A DNA stretch of 64,000 nucleotides from Hippasteria phrygiana (lineage: Eukaryota > Echinodermata > Asteroidea > Valvatida > Goniasteridae), in NCBI GenBank assembly GCA_037893225.1, contig JAZGUH010000075.1, forward strand, positions 620,001 through 684,000, in the 5' to 3' direction. The position numbers were made by a program, and so were the translations under genes. How positions within the stretch are numbered: position 1 is the first letter of the stretch; each line of letters opens with the position of its first letter. Of this stretch, positions 10,542 to 21,454 are shown piece by piece. Under the pieces are notes generated by a model. The model saw only the letters and a list, made by a program, of their open reading frames with translations, was not told the DNA's origin and made no database searches.

Positions 10542-10632
10542 CCCCCCCCCCCCCCCCCCCCCCGATTCAATATTGGGTTGGCAGTGTGCACCGTCACTCC
10601 AACATTGAAATGGGGGGGGGGGGGGGGGGGGG
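10542..10632. repeat. Poly-C - inverted repeat - poly-G block in the piggyBac 3' region
   Basis: 22 C (10542-10563), then ATTCAATATTGG ... CCAACATTGAAAT as a short inverted repeat, then 21 G (10612-10632). The same block is in P2 at about 36060-36145. It is therefore part of the element, not a random local expansion. The whole can fold as one hairpin with a G:C base. Confidence 0.85.
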
Positions 10633-10664
10633 ACCGCAATAAAACCTACTCGGGCGAATGCTTA

Positions 10665-13390
10665 TCACAGACTGTGAAACTTCTCAAAGCATGGTATTAC
10701 ACACATTGGTTTGTCACACTGTTTACAAATTATGCGAGTTTGTTTCCGCTTGGCTCTGGTACTGCAAACAACACAGTTGCGCTTTTTGCCAGCAACATTT
10801 CTCCCAGGATAGTGATGATTTGGAAAGCGGCTGGAACCACATGTCACTTGACTGGCATGCTGAGCTGGGTTGTGCTTCCAGGTGGAAAGAAGTCCTTCTA
10901 TCACCTTGACCCTGAAATCCAAAGTGGTCAAGTGCTGGTTTGTAGGGATGCTGTTGTATACAATGGTAGCATTCAACAAACAGATGTCAAGAATGGTCAC
11001 GAAAACTCTTTTCCACCATTTCATCGATTTGTGAGGGTGCGAGTAGTACTGACACATTTGTGCTGCGAGATCACTTCCTCCCATGTATTTATTATAATCA
11101 TTGACGACAGCAGGTTTTTTGATTGTACGAAGTCCACTCAAACTGTTTTTGCTCCGAATGTCTTTCGTGTCGATATCGCAGTTTCCAAAATTGGTAACAA
11201 GAGTTACACGTTTGGCATCCTGCCAAACGACGCACAGTTGCCCGGCTTTGGTGTAAAACTGGGGGTCAGCACCTCTTCTGGAATCCCTTGTGAGGTGTAG
11301 CGTACAGTTCCACGAGCTCCGAACTTTAACTGTGACAACTTGCAGACGAGAGCCGGGCTCGTGTACCAATTGTCCATGAAAATGAAATGTCCCTTATGTT
11401 CGAGTCCTTTAATAAGGTCGAGGACTACATGCCCAGCAGATGAAAGATTAGGTGGGTGGTGTGTTGAAGCATAACCAACGGAGGATTGACTAGATTCTTT
11501 TGATGTGGGCTGAGAGCCGGTGAACACCTTCCAGGCACATGTATAACCGGTTTCTGACTCGTTCAATGAAAAACATTTCAATCCCCATTTGGCGGACTTT
11601 CGTGGCATGTACTGTTTGAAACCAAGTCGGCCTTTGAACTTGATCATTGTCTCATCCGGTGAGAGGTTTCAGCCTGGCTTGTAAATGCGAGGAAAGGATG
11701 GCAATACAATGTCGAGCAGCGGGCGAACCTTGGACAGTTTGTCAGGGGGAGCATCACCTGGTTGAGCTCTGTTGTTGGCAAGGTGGAAAAATCGAAGGAT
11801 CGCAGTGAATCGATTGCGAGACATGGTCGCCGAATACAGGGGACTTCGCAGAACTTCGGACCTGGACCAGTGCATGCTGTAGCGAGGCCTTTTGTTGATA
11901 CCCATGCACAGAAGCAAGGCCATGAATGCCATCATTTCAGGAACAGTAGTTGGAGTCCAGGCAGGCTGATGATTGGCTGCATCTGCACACATTGTTTGGT
12001 CGGCATAGCGATTGGTCTCCTCCACCATCAACTCCCACACTGCTTGGCAGAAGAAGAGCTGAAAGATCTGCATGGGTGACAGGTGACTGAAATCTTCCGT
12101 ACAGCCAGTCTCTTCATTGAAGTTCATCGGTGGGCGCTTGCTGTAGGAGGTGCTTGCTTTATTCCATCCACACCTGAAATAGGAACATTCAGAAAGGTAA
12201 TGGGACGCTATTCATTTCAAGGCACATTTTCTTTAAGGTAGTATACAACATTAGCTTTTGTTTTTTGGGCCCAACGGATTGATCCGGGGTTTAGTATTTG
12301 CTTGGACGACGGTTGGCCAACCATCTTTGGAAATTGCTACAAAATGTCAGTTTGGTTAAACAGAACAGCACACCAGGTGCCCTGATTTCACAGGATGCTC
12401 GAGGCTATTCTTGACTGTCAAGTACGGTCATTCATAATAATGAGGTAGTTTTTTTTTCTTGTCTGTGTGGGGTGGGGGGGGGGGGGGGGGGGGGTGGGTG
12501 GTCGCAAATGTTGTATTACCTTTAATGACAAAACTGTCCATACAATGCTGTTTTTGGATGCTCATATCTAGTGTTCCCACTGAAATAAGTGCAGCCATGA
12601 TTTAATTGCTGTAGGCGTTTTATCCCTAAATTCACATAAGACACAGATTGTAGTTAATATTTCTAGTATCTTACTTATCAATCTTATTCTCAGCGAACAA
12701 GTAAAAATACGGACATTCAGAAACATGTACGAGGCTGCTGTTCATTTGTAGACCAATGTTCTTATAGGAAATTGTGATTCATATTTTGATTTCGGGGGTA
12801 CATGTACATTAATTAATATAAATTGTAGTTTTTAATTACATTCAAATCTCCTCCTTTTTATAGATTATTATTGCCGACAGTCTTTTTTTTAGTAATTGAA
12901 TAAGGCCCAATTCAGTGGAATTGAAATGTGTGTTTTTTTCAGCATTGCATTTGCTGTCCTATCTGAACTTTGATTTGGATGCAAAATCATCACACTTGAC
13001 TTTGCATACTTCAGGTACAAATTCAATATTTTCATCAATTTCTAATTGGATTTCCATCGTATTATGCAATGCAAACTTAAACGTTCAGTGCTTTTTATGA
13101 TTTTCCCCGCGAAAGAACATTAAAAAGCAAAGGTTACATTACAGTAGCCCAGTAATATTTTTATAGACATGAATGACGGATGCGAAACATTTCGAGACTA
13201 GCCAAGTTGAACCTTTTAAGTTTTATGAACCTCCCTACCTGAAGTTTGGCTTTCCCGACGAAGTTGACGAAGTTTGCATAGCTTCGCCATCACTGTCGTC
13301 AGATGTCGCTAGAGAAGATTCATCATCGGACATATCTGAACCGCTATCTGCGAAGATTTCCTCCAAAATCTTGGAAGCGTTTTCTGCCAT
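10665..13390 (-). pseudogene. piggyBac-like transposase gene of P1 (two exons, inactivated)
   Basis: Exon 1 (13239-13390) runs from ATG into an acidic Ser/Asp-rich N-terminus and ends CAG|GTAGGG. Exon 2 starts at 12173 after TTTCAG and keeps frame into CGWNKASTSYSKRPPMNF. Domains in order: N-terminal helical part (FSHLSPMQIFQLFF); SPDETMIKFKGR with the first catalytic Asp; FIFMDNWYTSP with the second; NDYNKYMGGSDLAAQM with the third; and a C-terminal Cys-rich domain (CVVC...CKQCDKPMCVIPC). Lesions: TGA at 11669-11671, where P2 has CGA, and a 31-bp deletion at 11279/11280 relative to P2 that shifts the frame. The protein would excise and insert the element. This copy cannot make it. Confidence 0.9.
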
Positions 13391-15008
13391 GATAGCGGCT
13401 ATAATTATAAAGTGGCGTCGCGTGGGGATGCAAACTGCCTTTCGCGCGCGTGCCTTTTCAAGTGTAAACCAACTGCACAGCGCTGCCCAAAGTGAGGGCG
13501 CTGTTCACATTTCAGTTGCAAACAATAGTAGCTCGTGCCAACAGAGAACGCTGGTCGTGTAAAGCTTATAAATTCCTGTGACAAACAAGCACGATGGTAG
13601 CGAACGTCCATGCAACATTGAGCCCAGGTGGCGCGCGCGGTATTGATAGGGTTATACCTATATCAATGAATACAGCGATTTAACTTGAGCACTTCAATAT
13701 ACTTGGTATATATCGGAAGTAAATTTGGCAGTCCTCCAAAAAAGCTTCAAAATGGTCTGGATATGACAAATTTCTGGGTTTTTGAGAGAGTAGGTTGCGC
13801 GTTACAAAAGTGTTACATTTATCGCGCGCCTTATGCACGTGCGATCAGCTCCGCCGGGTTACGTGCAGTCGTGCACACACACATCACATCGAAAAATGGC
13901 CGCTGAGTACAGTAGAGCTGTCTGTACGCTCTCGTCTTGTTCAACATCAAGTACTGTATAAATATTACTGCCCGAAATATCTCATTTTGTGAGCTGGCTT
14001 ACCAATGTTCAACAAGATATTTTAATAAGGTGATCAGTGATTCACATAGGCCACCATGTCTTCGATGGTAATCTTTGTTTCTTAGTGGACAACATGACAA
14101 CGACTTCGTAGTACCATGGAGTAGGCGGCTGGCCGCCTGTATGGGCGGTCGTTCTATAGGCGGCTATAACTGATTGATGTGAGGCTTTCATCTATTACGT
14201 GTGCACTGTGATGAAGATGTTGATGTTAATGTTGATGAAGATGACTGTAATTAATTTAAAAGTAACGCTAACCAGACCCGGGATAGGCCTATTTAGGCTG
14301 CAAGCCTACTTGAGAAACCACCACGACATCAGAAAACGTTCTCCCAGACTTTGAGTTGATTGAACATAAATATAAAAACAAAGAGACATCATAAAATTGT
14401 TAAGAAAAAAAAAACCCAATAAATTATAAAAGAGGGCCCCATTTGTGGGGCCAAAGCTTTGACCAATAAAATATGGAAAATCAAGTGACCATCTATTGTT
14501 CAAAATAGAATAACCAATACAATGCACAATTTGCATGACCAACTATATTGGTGAAACCTGGTGAACCAACCATTTGGTAAAGCTTTTTTGCCCAACTTCT
14601 GGTCAAAACGGCTTGCTAAAGACAGTTGGGAAGTTTTTGACCAGAAGTTGGAAAGTTGATATTTGCACCAATTTAGGGCAAGAAGTTGGTCAAACTTTGC
14701 CCAACTTCTTTTACAGTGTAGGGCCATTTGCATTAGATGTACACAGCCTACATAGGTTAACCAGACCTTTGTATCATAAACAGCCCCCCCCCCCAGTGTC
14801 ATACAATTGTCTCCAGCCCCCCCCCCCCTCCCCCCCTTCGAATTTCTTTGGCCGTCCGGGATTTTGGTCACCCCACCCCACGTGGTATCCCCCATACCCC
14901 GCTCGCCGACACGGATTTAAGCCACTGCTGTGAACTGTTCAAACAGTTCTTTAAGCCAGATGTGTGACTCATTGATTTGTATTGTACACTGTAGCGCATG
15001 TTCATGCT

Positions 15009-15598
15009 TGGATTTTGCGATTTGGGCTATAAAACTGAAATGGATATGGTTGGGAAGCTTTTTTTTAAAGTAGAATATAAAGATTCACATAACTATCCCT
15101 TCAAATTGCGTGTTTTTTGTTTAATTTCGTGACAAATAACGGTCCGCCATTTTGTAGAACCAAATTTTTGACTCCACAAAATGGCGGACCGTGTTCACCA
15201 GTCGTATTTCCAGTCGCATCTGGTTGAAGTACGTTATGTTGATCCATTTTGATGTACTGTGATGTGGCACGGCGCGCAGCACTGGCGATATGTGTCGCGA
15301 GGTAGAGATTTGTACCTGGCGATCATCTGATAGGTTCACAAGGCCATTAGCTGCGGCGCCAGCCTAAAGACTCTTACAGCGTATTTTGCGCATTATTTAG
15401 ACGGTGGTATTTAGTACTGGAAATAAGTCTATGTTTCGCGGGTCAGATGTCATGGGTAAGCGGCCAATTTTTAGTTTTGTAATCACTACTCACTAATTAC
15501 AACACATTATACGTGTTTTTTGCATGAACACCTCTTATAAAAGATAAGGAAGTTTCCAAACAGCAAAATTTCATGACATTTGAAGGCAATGTGTCCCT
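15009..15598. other. Insertion in repeat C copy 2 with hairpin at 15139-15192
   Basis: Absent from repeat C copy 1. Contains perfect 17-nt inverted repeats ACGGTCCGCCATTTTGT (15139-15155) and its complement (15176-15192) around a 20-nt loop. No terminal repeats or target duplication could be defined, and no coding frame is evident. Confidence 0.55.
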
Positions 15599-15626
15599 TT
15601 AAGCACCATAGAATGTGAGGTGATAT

Positions 15627-16179
15627 AAGTGATCAGTTATGGTTTCAGAGTCCAGCTGCAAAAACCTATTAATAAAGCAGGCTATGTTGTGGCAACGCAG
15701 CTTCGTAGATGCAGATTATTCAAGCGAGGACGGGCATACTTATGGCGGAATCAGAATGAGTGTTTCTTATATTTCGGCAAACTGACGGAGGAAAATTTAG
15801 ACCAATAGCTTCAGGTTTTACATGACAAGAAAGAGGAATTCATGCGCCTTCTAAGGGTGGATGAAGATTTCCCATGTATGAATAGTGGACTTATGGGTGG
15901 TAGATGAACGCAACGCGCCTTGAAATGGTGATTTGTTCTCCGTACATACAAACATTCAGATAAAACATGATCAATGAGTGGAAGACGACAGAGGTTCCTC
16001 TCTCCCCCTAAAAACAGACATTTCGCTGTAAATCTGCAAATCACGCCAATACTAAGGCATTGACCCACGACACTATATGTACAAATGCGAGACAAGGGAC
16101 TCCGGATCCAAAACCTGCCAAAAATAATTTTGGACATCGTTCGAAGCAGTTCAAGAGCTTTAAAATCAGCCCTCACCGG
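15627..16179. other. Unassigned, upstream of DIRS
   Basis: No confident feature. It may include the left terminal region of the DIRS element, since coding similarity to the DIRS gag starts within 300 bp downstream, but no boundary could be fixed. Confidence 0.4.
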
Positions 16180-16359
16180 GCCGGGGGGTGTATGCTATTT
16201 TTCTTTTCGTTATCGCACGATACGTAATACATTCCAACAGTGCCGTATATATTAAACGGCAGTCGACTTTTCGACTCACTCTCGGTTGAGCAGCTATGAC
16301 CTCGCATCACATACTTTTGTACCCGTATCAGCCGTATTCTTTCGGCAATTATAGAAAAA

Positions 16360-17026
16360 CATGACGGCCAACCCGGACCACGCCTCAAACCAAGATATTT
16401 AGCTCGCAATACGGCAATTGGCGAGCTCCATAGATACTAAGGTCGAGTCTGCTTTCAAGAAGCAACGCACGGTAGGAGACGATTCCTATGATTTCAAGAG
16501 TGACGGCAACAAGGACCAGTTTAAACACTCGCAAAAAAATCGAGGCGTTGGCCGAATCCTCGATAGCTTCACTCAATGTCGGCGACATAGACACGGCCAA
16601 AGGGTTACTCACACAGGGCATACTGGATGGAAGCCGTCAAGTAACGTAAAAAGCTCATCAAGCTCGCAGACTGTTCTTCTCAAAGATGATCAACGGTCAA
16701 GGAGTACGTCACCGACGTCCTCGCAGTCGACTCGGACGACGAGAAAAGGCTTAGAAAGGCAGACAAATCGGCGGCCGCCAAGAAAGCAGAGCACGCGAAG
16801 AAAGCCAAGCCCAAGCCTTGTCAGTTCCCCTGTACGTCAGGCTGCTACTCCTTATTCTGTTCGCCCCTTTGGGACCAGTACCGTCTACCGCCCACCGCCC
16901 AGAATACCGCACATGTTTCCAGTGCGGGATCGCCGGCCACGTCCGCACCAGCTGCCCCTCCCTACGAGCACTCCGGCAGGACCAGTACCAGCAGTCCCCG
17001 GAGTCTCCGACACAGCCCGCTTATAG
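16360..17026 (+). pseudogene. DIRS gag-like protein with zinc knuckle
   Basis: Two overlapping frames each hold part of the protein. One starts near 16418 with a lysine-rich region (KVESAFKKQRTVGDD, NKDQFKHSQK). A shifted frame continues with IEALAESSIASLNVGDIDTA. A third frame (16818-17026) carries CFQCGIAGHVRTSC, a CCHC knuckle. The parts follow the order of DIRS capsid-type proteins, but at least two frameshifts are needed. Role in the live element: packaging of element RNA. Confidence 0.65.
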
Positions 17027-17322
17027 GGACTGGGAGCTGGAAGCACCCTCCACGGATGTGACATCCAAAGACGTACCCTTGGGGGTTAAAGGTAAACTGA
17101 AACATTGTGTTTCGTATTGGAGAAAGCTAGTCATTTTATACTAGATGTCATAGATTCAGGTTACAAGCTGCCATTTTATTTGGAAACCCCCGCCCGTTTA
17201 CCTGACCAATAATAAATCTAGCTTAGATAATTCTCACTTTGTTGAGATGGCCATTGCTGACTTGATGTATAGTAGAAAAATGTATAGTAGAAACGGCTTC
17301 CATTCCGTATTGTTGTAACCCC

Positions 17323-17927
17323 TTGAACGTGGCCGAAGGGAAGAAACTCCGTTTGGTACTCGATTTAAGACGCCCAAATAAGTTTCATTGGAAAAACAAA
17401 TTTATATACGACGACTTGCACCATATTGCCCCATCCCTAGACCACGATCAATTATATTTTTCATTTGACCTAGAATCCGGTTACCACCACGTTGATATTT
17501 TCCAACCACACCAAAAATACTTGGGCTTTTCCTGGCATCACCATGAGTCGATATTAAGATATTATACATTCACAGTTCTTCCGTTTGGCCTAAGCAGCGC
17601 ATGTCATTGTTCACCTAACTCAATAGACCACTCGTAAATTTCTGGCGCAGACAAGGAATCCAGTCATTCATGTACATAGATGACGGCCTCATAATATCAC
17701 CTGATCTTAATTCCGCAAATATCAACAGATCCATCGTTCAAAACTCCATCCGACGCAGCGACTTCATCCCGAGCAAAACAAAATGCTTATGGAACCCTAC
17801 TAAGAAAATACAATATGTGGGCCTAATTATCGATTCCAAAGCATTCAGATTAGCATACCTAGACAGCTTCTTTCTACGATTTCAGCAATCCTTTCAATTC
17901 ACAAAACTGAAAGCAGCGTACCAGTAA
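17323..17927 (+). pseudogene. DIRS reverse transcriptase
   Basis: RLVLDLRRPNKF, then FSFDLESGYHHVDIF (catalytic Asp of palm A), YLGFSW and VLPFGLSSA lead into a stop at 17635. A second frame from 17670 continues with MYIDDGLIIS (catalytic YIDD) and KTKCLWNPTKKIQYVGLIID. The motif order and wording are those of DIRS/Ngaro RTs. A small deletion or shift separates the two blocks. Confidence 0.85.
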
Positions 17928-17962
17928 AACTCCCAGCATGTTTCACGGGGCAAATAATTTCA

Positions 17963-18860
17963 ATGTCCCCAGCCCTGGGTCCGGTGGCTAGATTAATGAC
18001 CCGTGACTCGTACAGAACAACCGAATCTAGAGGTATTTGGGCTGACTTGGTAATCTTGCCGGACGCAACAGTCTCCGAGCTCGACTCTTGGGCTAAAAAT
18101 ATAGTTCAATTGAATGGCTATACCATTCAATTACAACTTGCACCCTCGATACTGCGATGCCAGCGACACCGGTTACAGTGGCTTTGTGAAAAACCGCCCA
18201 CACTTAAAATTTCACGGCACGTGGTCAGAATCGGAGAAACTAAACAGTTCAACATGACGAGAATTAGCCGCGATTCATCACATACTGTCCAATTTACAGG
18301 GCGTAGTCTCCCACGAAGTCATTAAATGGCACACTGTGATAACTCCAACGTTTCATTTTATCACGTGTGGTAGCACTAACCCAAAATTACACAACCTTGC
18401 ACTTGCAATATTTACCTAGCAGACCAAACTAGCAGACCAAATTAGCAAATTTCGAGATGTTGACGACCGGGCCATTAATATAAGATCATTCAGAGAAATA
18501 GATAGCATGTGGGGGCCTCGTTCCATTGACCGATTTGCTTCCCCCACAACGCAAAGATAAAGGGATTTAATGCAAGATTCTAGTGCAAAGAAGTCAGTGG
18601 CTTAGACGCCTTTTGCCAGAGCTGGGAAAACGAAAATAAATATTTCTGTCCCCCGTGTCCCTCATAATTCAGGTGGTCAAACGCATCGTTGCAAACAATG
18701 TAACCGGCACACTATGGTGCTTCCAAATTGGGCTACGGCCTCATTCTGGCCGATATGCCCAGACGGCATACATTTCCATTCCAGGATAGTGGATTGGAGA
18801 CCAATGTACATTTCTTTTACCCCTCCCACATTAGGTTCGAACTCCGCATTCCAAACGAGA
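17963..18860 (+). pseudogene. DIRS RNase H and C-terminal region
   Basis: After SPALGPVARLMTRDSY, a region read in alternating frames gives a DAS-type RNase H core followed by a frame with SIDRFASPTTQ, CPPVSLIIQVVKR and VLPNWATASFWP. This is the conserved DIRS block after RNase H. Several frameshifts are present. It would degrade the RNA strand of the hybrid during replication. Confidence 0.75.
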
Positions 18861-18904
18861 CCTTCCTCAAATACAACCAAACCTCCAGACCCTAGACCGT
18901 GCAT

Positions 18905-19138
18905 TTTGCACATGAGAACATTGATACTGGCTCTTAAAAGCCAATGCCAAATTGCGTGCAGTCACTCCTAGTTGGGGGCTGACCTTGCTGCACAAAAAAT
19001 GACATAACTTCTGATTGGCTTGACTGATTTTGATGAAATATGGACTATTTTTCATGTAAGATGTTCCCGCATCAGGATCTGTCGAAATCTAGATTCTGAT
19101 GTTGCCTGGTTTGGCCTGGACATCTTTTTGGGGACACC
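18905..19138. mobile_element. Possible mariner-like fragment
   Basis: The minus strand from 19141 begins TACAGGGTGTCCCC, a common mariner-type terminus, and runs about 230 bp into AT-rich DNA without a matching second end. Assigned only by the terminus. Confidence 0.3.
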
Positions 19139-19300
19139 CTGTATATTAAACGGGAGTCGACTATTCAACTCACTCTCGGTTGAGCAGCTATGACCCGCTT
19201 TCCCTTTGCCCGCCCATTTCCACAAAACAACAGTACATAGCAGTACTTTAACTCATAGACTTGACCGGAAAAGGAGGGCGCAACCCCCGTCCAACGTCCA

Positions 19301-19783
19301 GGGGCGTGTTTTCGCGACCCGCAACCTGAAACATGTTTGTGAGTCAAAACGATAACCAGGAACATGTTTACGCAGGCGCGAGAAAACGCAGAACTGGCTG
19401 TCATTGACCGATCTTGTAAACAAACATGGCGGAGAAGTGAGTAGTTGTGCAAGAGTTTAAGTATCTGGTGAATGACGTCGAAGAAGAGGAATGGTTGAAA
19501 AGAAAAAGACGTCGGTCAGACGATTACCATGCTTTACACACGACGGGCTGTGCCATGGCGGCTCTCGTACATAATTCACTAATTTTTGGGACGAATAAAA
19601 AGAAATCGTCTGCTTACGTTTCAGTATCTTCCGCCATTTTGAACCTGTGAACCGGCTCCAACTTTCGGTTCTCGTTTGGTCGAAACAATGACGTCACGCA
19701 ACCATGACCGAAGACGCCAAAACGCCCAACCAATGACCAAAGCGGAAACATGTTTCTGGTCACAGTCGCGAAAACACGCCCCA
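19301..19783. mobile_element. Small inverted-repeat element inside the DIRS region
   Basis: AGGGGCGTGTTTTCGCGAC near 19302 is repeated in inverse as GTCGCGAAAACACGCCCC near 19766. The inner sequence holds a 67-codon frame with a basic RKRRR run, not recognised. No target duplication could be identified. It sits between the DIRS RNase H and the recombinase. Confidence 0.5.
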
Positions 19784-19913
19784 GGTCACGTCCACGGTTC
19801 CTCCACAAGTTGGGGTTTTTAAATGTACGTGGCCACCGAGCGCTGAGCAGTACAGTTCAGACTGACGTTGGGCGCCGAGAGAGTCTAACCCCCCCCCCCA
19901 CCTCCAATTTCAT

Positions 19914-20148
19914 TGTCGATCCCTTTACGGGTACTAGAAGAAAAATGTGCTGCTTTGTTCAATTGTTTTCTAAATTGCAGTTTTGTATTGCCTTAATGTC
20001 AACCCCTTTACGGGTACTGAAAGCAAATTATGCTGCCGTATTTATTCGTTTTCTAAATTGCAGTTTTGCAAGGTGCATCAATGCCGACCCCTTTTGCGGG
20101 TACTGAAAGTAAATTTTGCTGCTGTTTATTTGTTTTTCTAAATTGCAG
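19914..20148 (+). repeat. Three tandem copies of an ~84-bp unit ending in a splice-acceptor-like motif
   Basis: Units start with CCCTTTACGGGTACT at 19921, 20004 and 20089 (spacing 83 and 85 bp). Each ends with TTTTCTAAATTGCAG, which resembles a branch point plus 3' splice site. The last copy lies directly before the recombinase region. Its function is unknown. Confidence 0.75.
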
Positions 20149-20179
20149 ATAAATGGATTGAACTGTCCAAAAGCCTGAG

Positions 20180-21115
20180 TGACCCCACCCTGTGACACAT
20201 ACCCTTAAACTTCTCCCGACACTACTCATGTCGGCAAAAGTACCATCCACTGCGAAAAAGTACAGCGCATCCTGGAGAAAGTGGGACTGTCATGGGCATC
20301 ATCTAAGACCGGAGTGACAGTTTTTCCAGCACAACCACTCGATTTTGCCCTGTACCTATCGTCACTCCTCCAAGGTATGCAGAAATCGGTAGCAGACACC
20401 GCATCAGCCGCAGTCAACTGGGTAGTGGGTACCCAGTTTAGCCGGATTACCATCACACACAGACAGTCCATTGGTAAAGACGGCACTACAAGGCTACTGG
20501 AGGTTAATCAACTCCAAAGAGAAAAGAACCCGTAACACCTGAGATAATGGCAAACCTGTACAAAGTGCAGGGGCACTACGCGGGACTGGACGACTTGCGC
20601 ATACTGTTTACGTGCTTCGTTTGCTATGCTGGCTTTCTACGTTACAGTGACATTATTAACGTAAGAAGAATGGATTGCAGCATTTTGGAAGACAGGCTCG
20701 TTATTCAATTAATTAAGTCAAAAACCGACCAGTTCCGTCAAGGTAGTCATATCACTATCGGCAGAACAGTTAAACCAACCTGCCCGGTCGTAATTACCGA
20801 ACGATACTTCCAAGCCTTGGGTGACCCAGTCGATTCCTCTCTACCAGTCCGTCGTAGAATCGTTCGTTCTAAAAGTGGACTTATTCCAACGACTCATGGA
20901 CTGAGTTACCCTAGAACTCGAGAAATCGTACTTGAAGCTCTAAAACCGTTTAACGACATCCGTAGTTTTGGCCTCCATATAGCCTTAGATCAGGAGGCGC
21001 ATCCGCCGCCTCCAACTCCCAAATTCCATCCCACCTGATATCAAAGCATGGCAGGTGGAAATGCGACAAATCCAGAGACGCATATATCAAAAGCGATCAC
21101 GGAACATGTTTGCTC
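20180..21115 (+). pseudogene. DIRS tyrosine recombinase
   Basis: The N-terminal part (20281-20535) covers an SAM-like core-binding region (PLDFALYLSSLLQ, AVNWVVG). The main frame 20547-21038 reads ILFTCFVCYAGFLRYSDIINVRR, where GFLR-S is the first catalytic Arg block, then KSKTDQFRQG. The second block, of type H-LRSGGASAA, is reached only after a one-base shift near 20980. HGRWKCDKSRDAYIK follows, ending with the expected Tyr region. The enzyme integrates circular element DNA without target duplication. Frameshifts make it inactive. Confidence 0.85.
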
Positions 21116-21130
21116 CCCTCAACGGCACTG

Positions 21131-21454
21131 GGAATTTGATTGTTTAATAAGCAAGTACAAGAACAAACGAATTAATGAGTAAGCTCACAGTTCTACAAAT
21201 TAAAATTTATAGCACCGGTTATCAAAGTTGTGAAGTTTGTATTTACTGATAGTTAATGTTCTTTAGTTAAACGTCGTTGTTGTGATTGTTTTTGCTGTCA
21301 CCGTGATCGAGTATTGCTATTGTCTATACGTTATTGTTTGGTTGATGCAATCTTCTATTTTTCTTGTTATTTTTGTTGTTGTCATGGTTACTGTATTATC
21401 CGTTTCGTCGGCTACTGCTGTTTCTTCTTGTCATATTCTAACAATGAAATTCAC
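21131..21454. other. Unassigned, between DIRS and NXPE exon
   Basis: AT-rich, with pyrimidine/GTT-rich stretches. It probably includes the DIRS right end and intron sequence of the NXPE gene. No boundary seen. Confidence 0.4.

Larger units (their letters stand above)
9241..13651 (-). mobile_element. piggyBac-like transposon copy 1 (P1), TTAT target duplication
   Basis: The 4.4-kb element has 13-bp terminal inverted repeats, CCCTTTCAATACC at the left and CCCTATCAATACC inward from the right. It is flanked by TTAT on both sides (9237-9240, 13652-13655). The empty site is in element A copy 2 as a single TTAT (47363-47366, CATTATACC). A two-exon transposase gene runs on the minus strand and a long 3' region occupies 9241-10660. 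The CCC start fits piggyBac ends, but the duplication is TTAT, not TTAA. Confidence 0.92.
8781..14718. mobile_element. Element A copy 1 (CACTG termini, TA duplication), host of piggyBac P1
   Basis: Ends CACTGTAAAAACGTTGGGCA and, reading inward from the right, CACTGTAAAAGAAGTTGGGC, flanked by TA (8779-8780 and 14719-14720). Without P1 it is about 1.52 kb and matches copy 2 (46914-48426) along its length. Subterminal regions repeat GTTGGGCAA, GTTGGTCAA and TTACCCAAC in both orientations. No transposase frame is seen, so it is non-autonomous. The termini resemble CACTA/EnSpm elements, but the 2-bp TA duplication leaves the superfamily open. Confidence 0.85.
8748..15626 (+). repeat. Dispersed repeat C, copy 2, carrying two insertions
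   Basis: Matches copy 1 (290-904) but is split twice. Element A copy 1 sits at 8781-14718 with a TA duplication. A further segment of about 590 bp lies at 15009-15598, between ATGTTCATGCTT and AAGCACCATAGAATG. Copy 1 shows both junctions uninterrupted. The outer pieces include a degenerate hAT-like motif with two poly-C runs (about 14786-14830). Confidence 0.8.
16180..21130 (+). mobile_element. DIRS-like tyrosine-recombinase retroelement, decayed
   Basis: Gag-like region with a CCHC knuckle, reverse transcriptase, RNase H and a terminal tyrosine recombinase follow one another on the plus strand, the DIRS order. All frames are broken by shifts or stops. About 50 bp starting TATTAAACGG and containing ACTCTCGGTTGAGCAGC occurs at about 16243 and again at about 19140. 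It may derive from the element's split terminal repeats or from a rearrangement. Insertions lie between RNase H and the recombinase (about 18905-20148). Confidence 0.85.

Noticed and set aside
10446..11300. 284-residue plus-strand ORF
   Set aside because: Antisense shadow of the piggyBac transposase, extended by the poly-C/G block.
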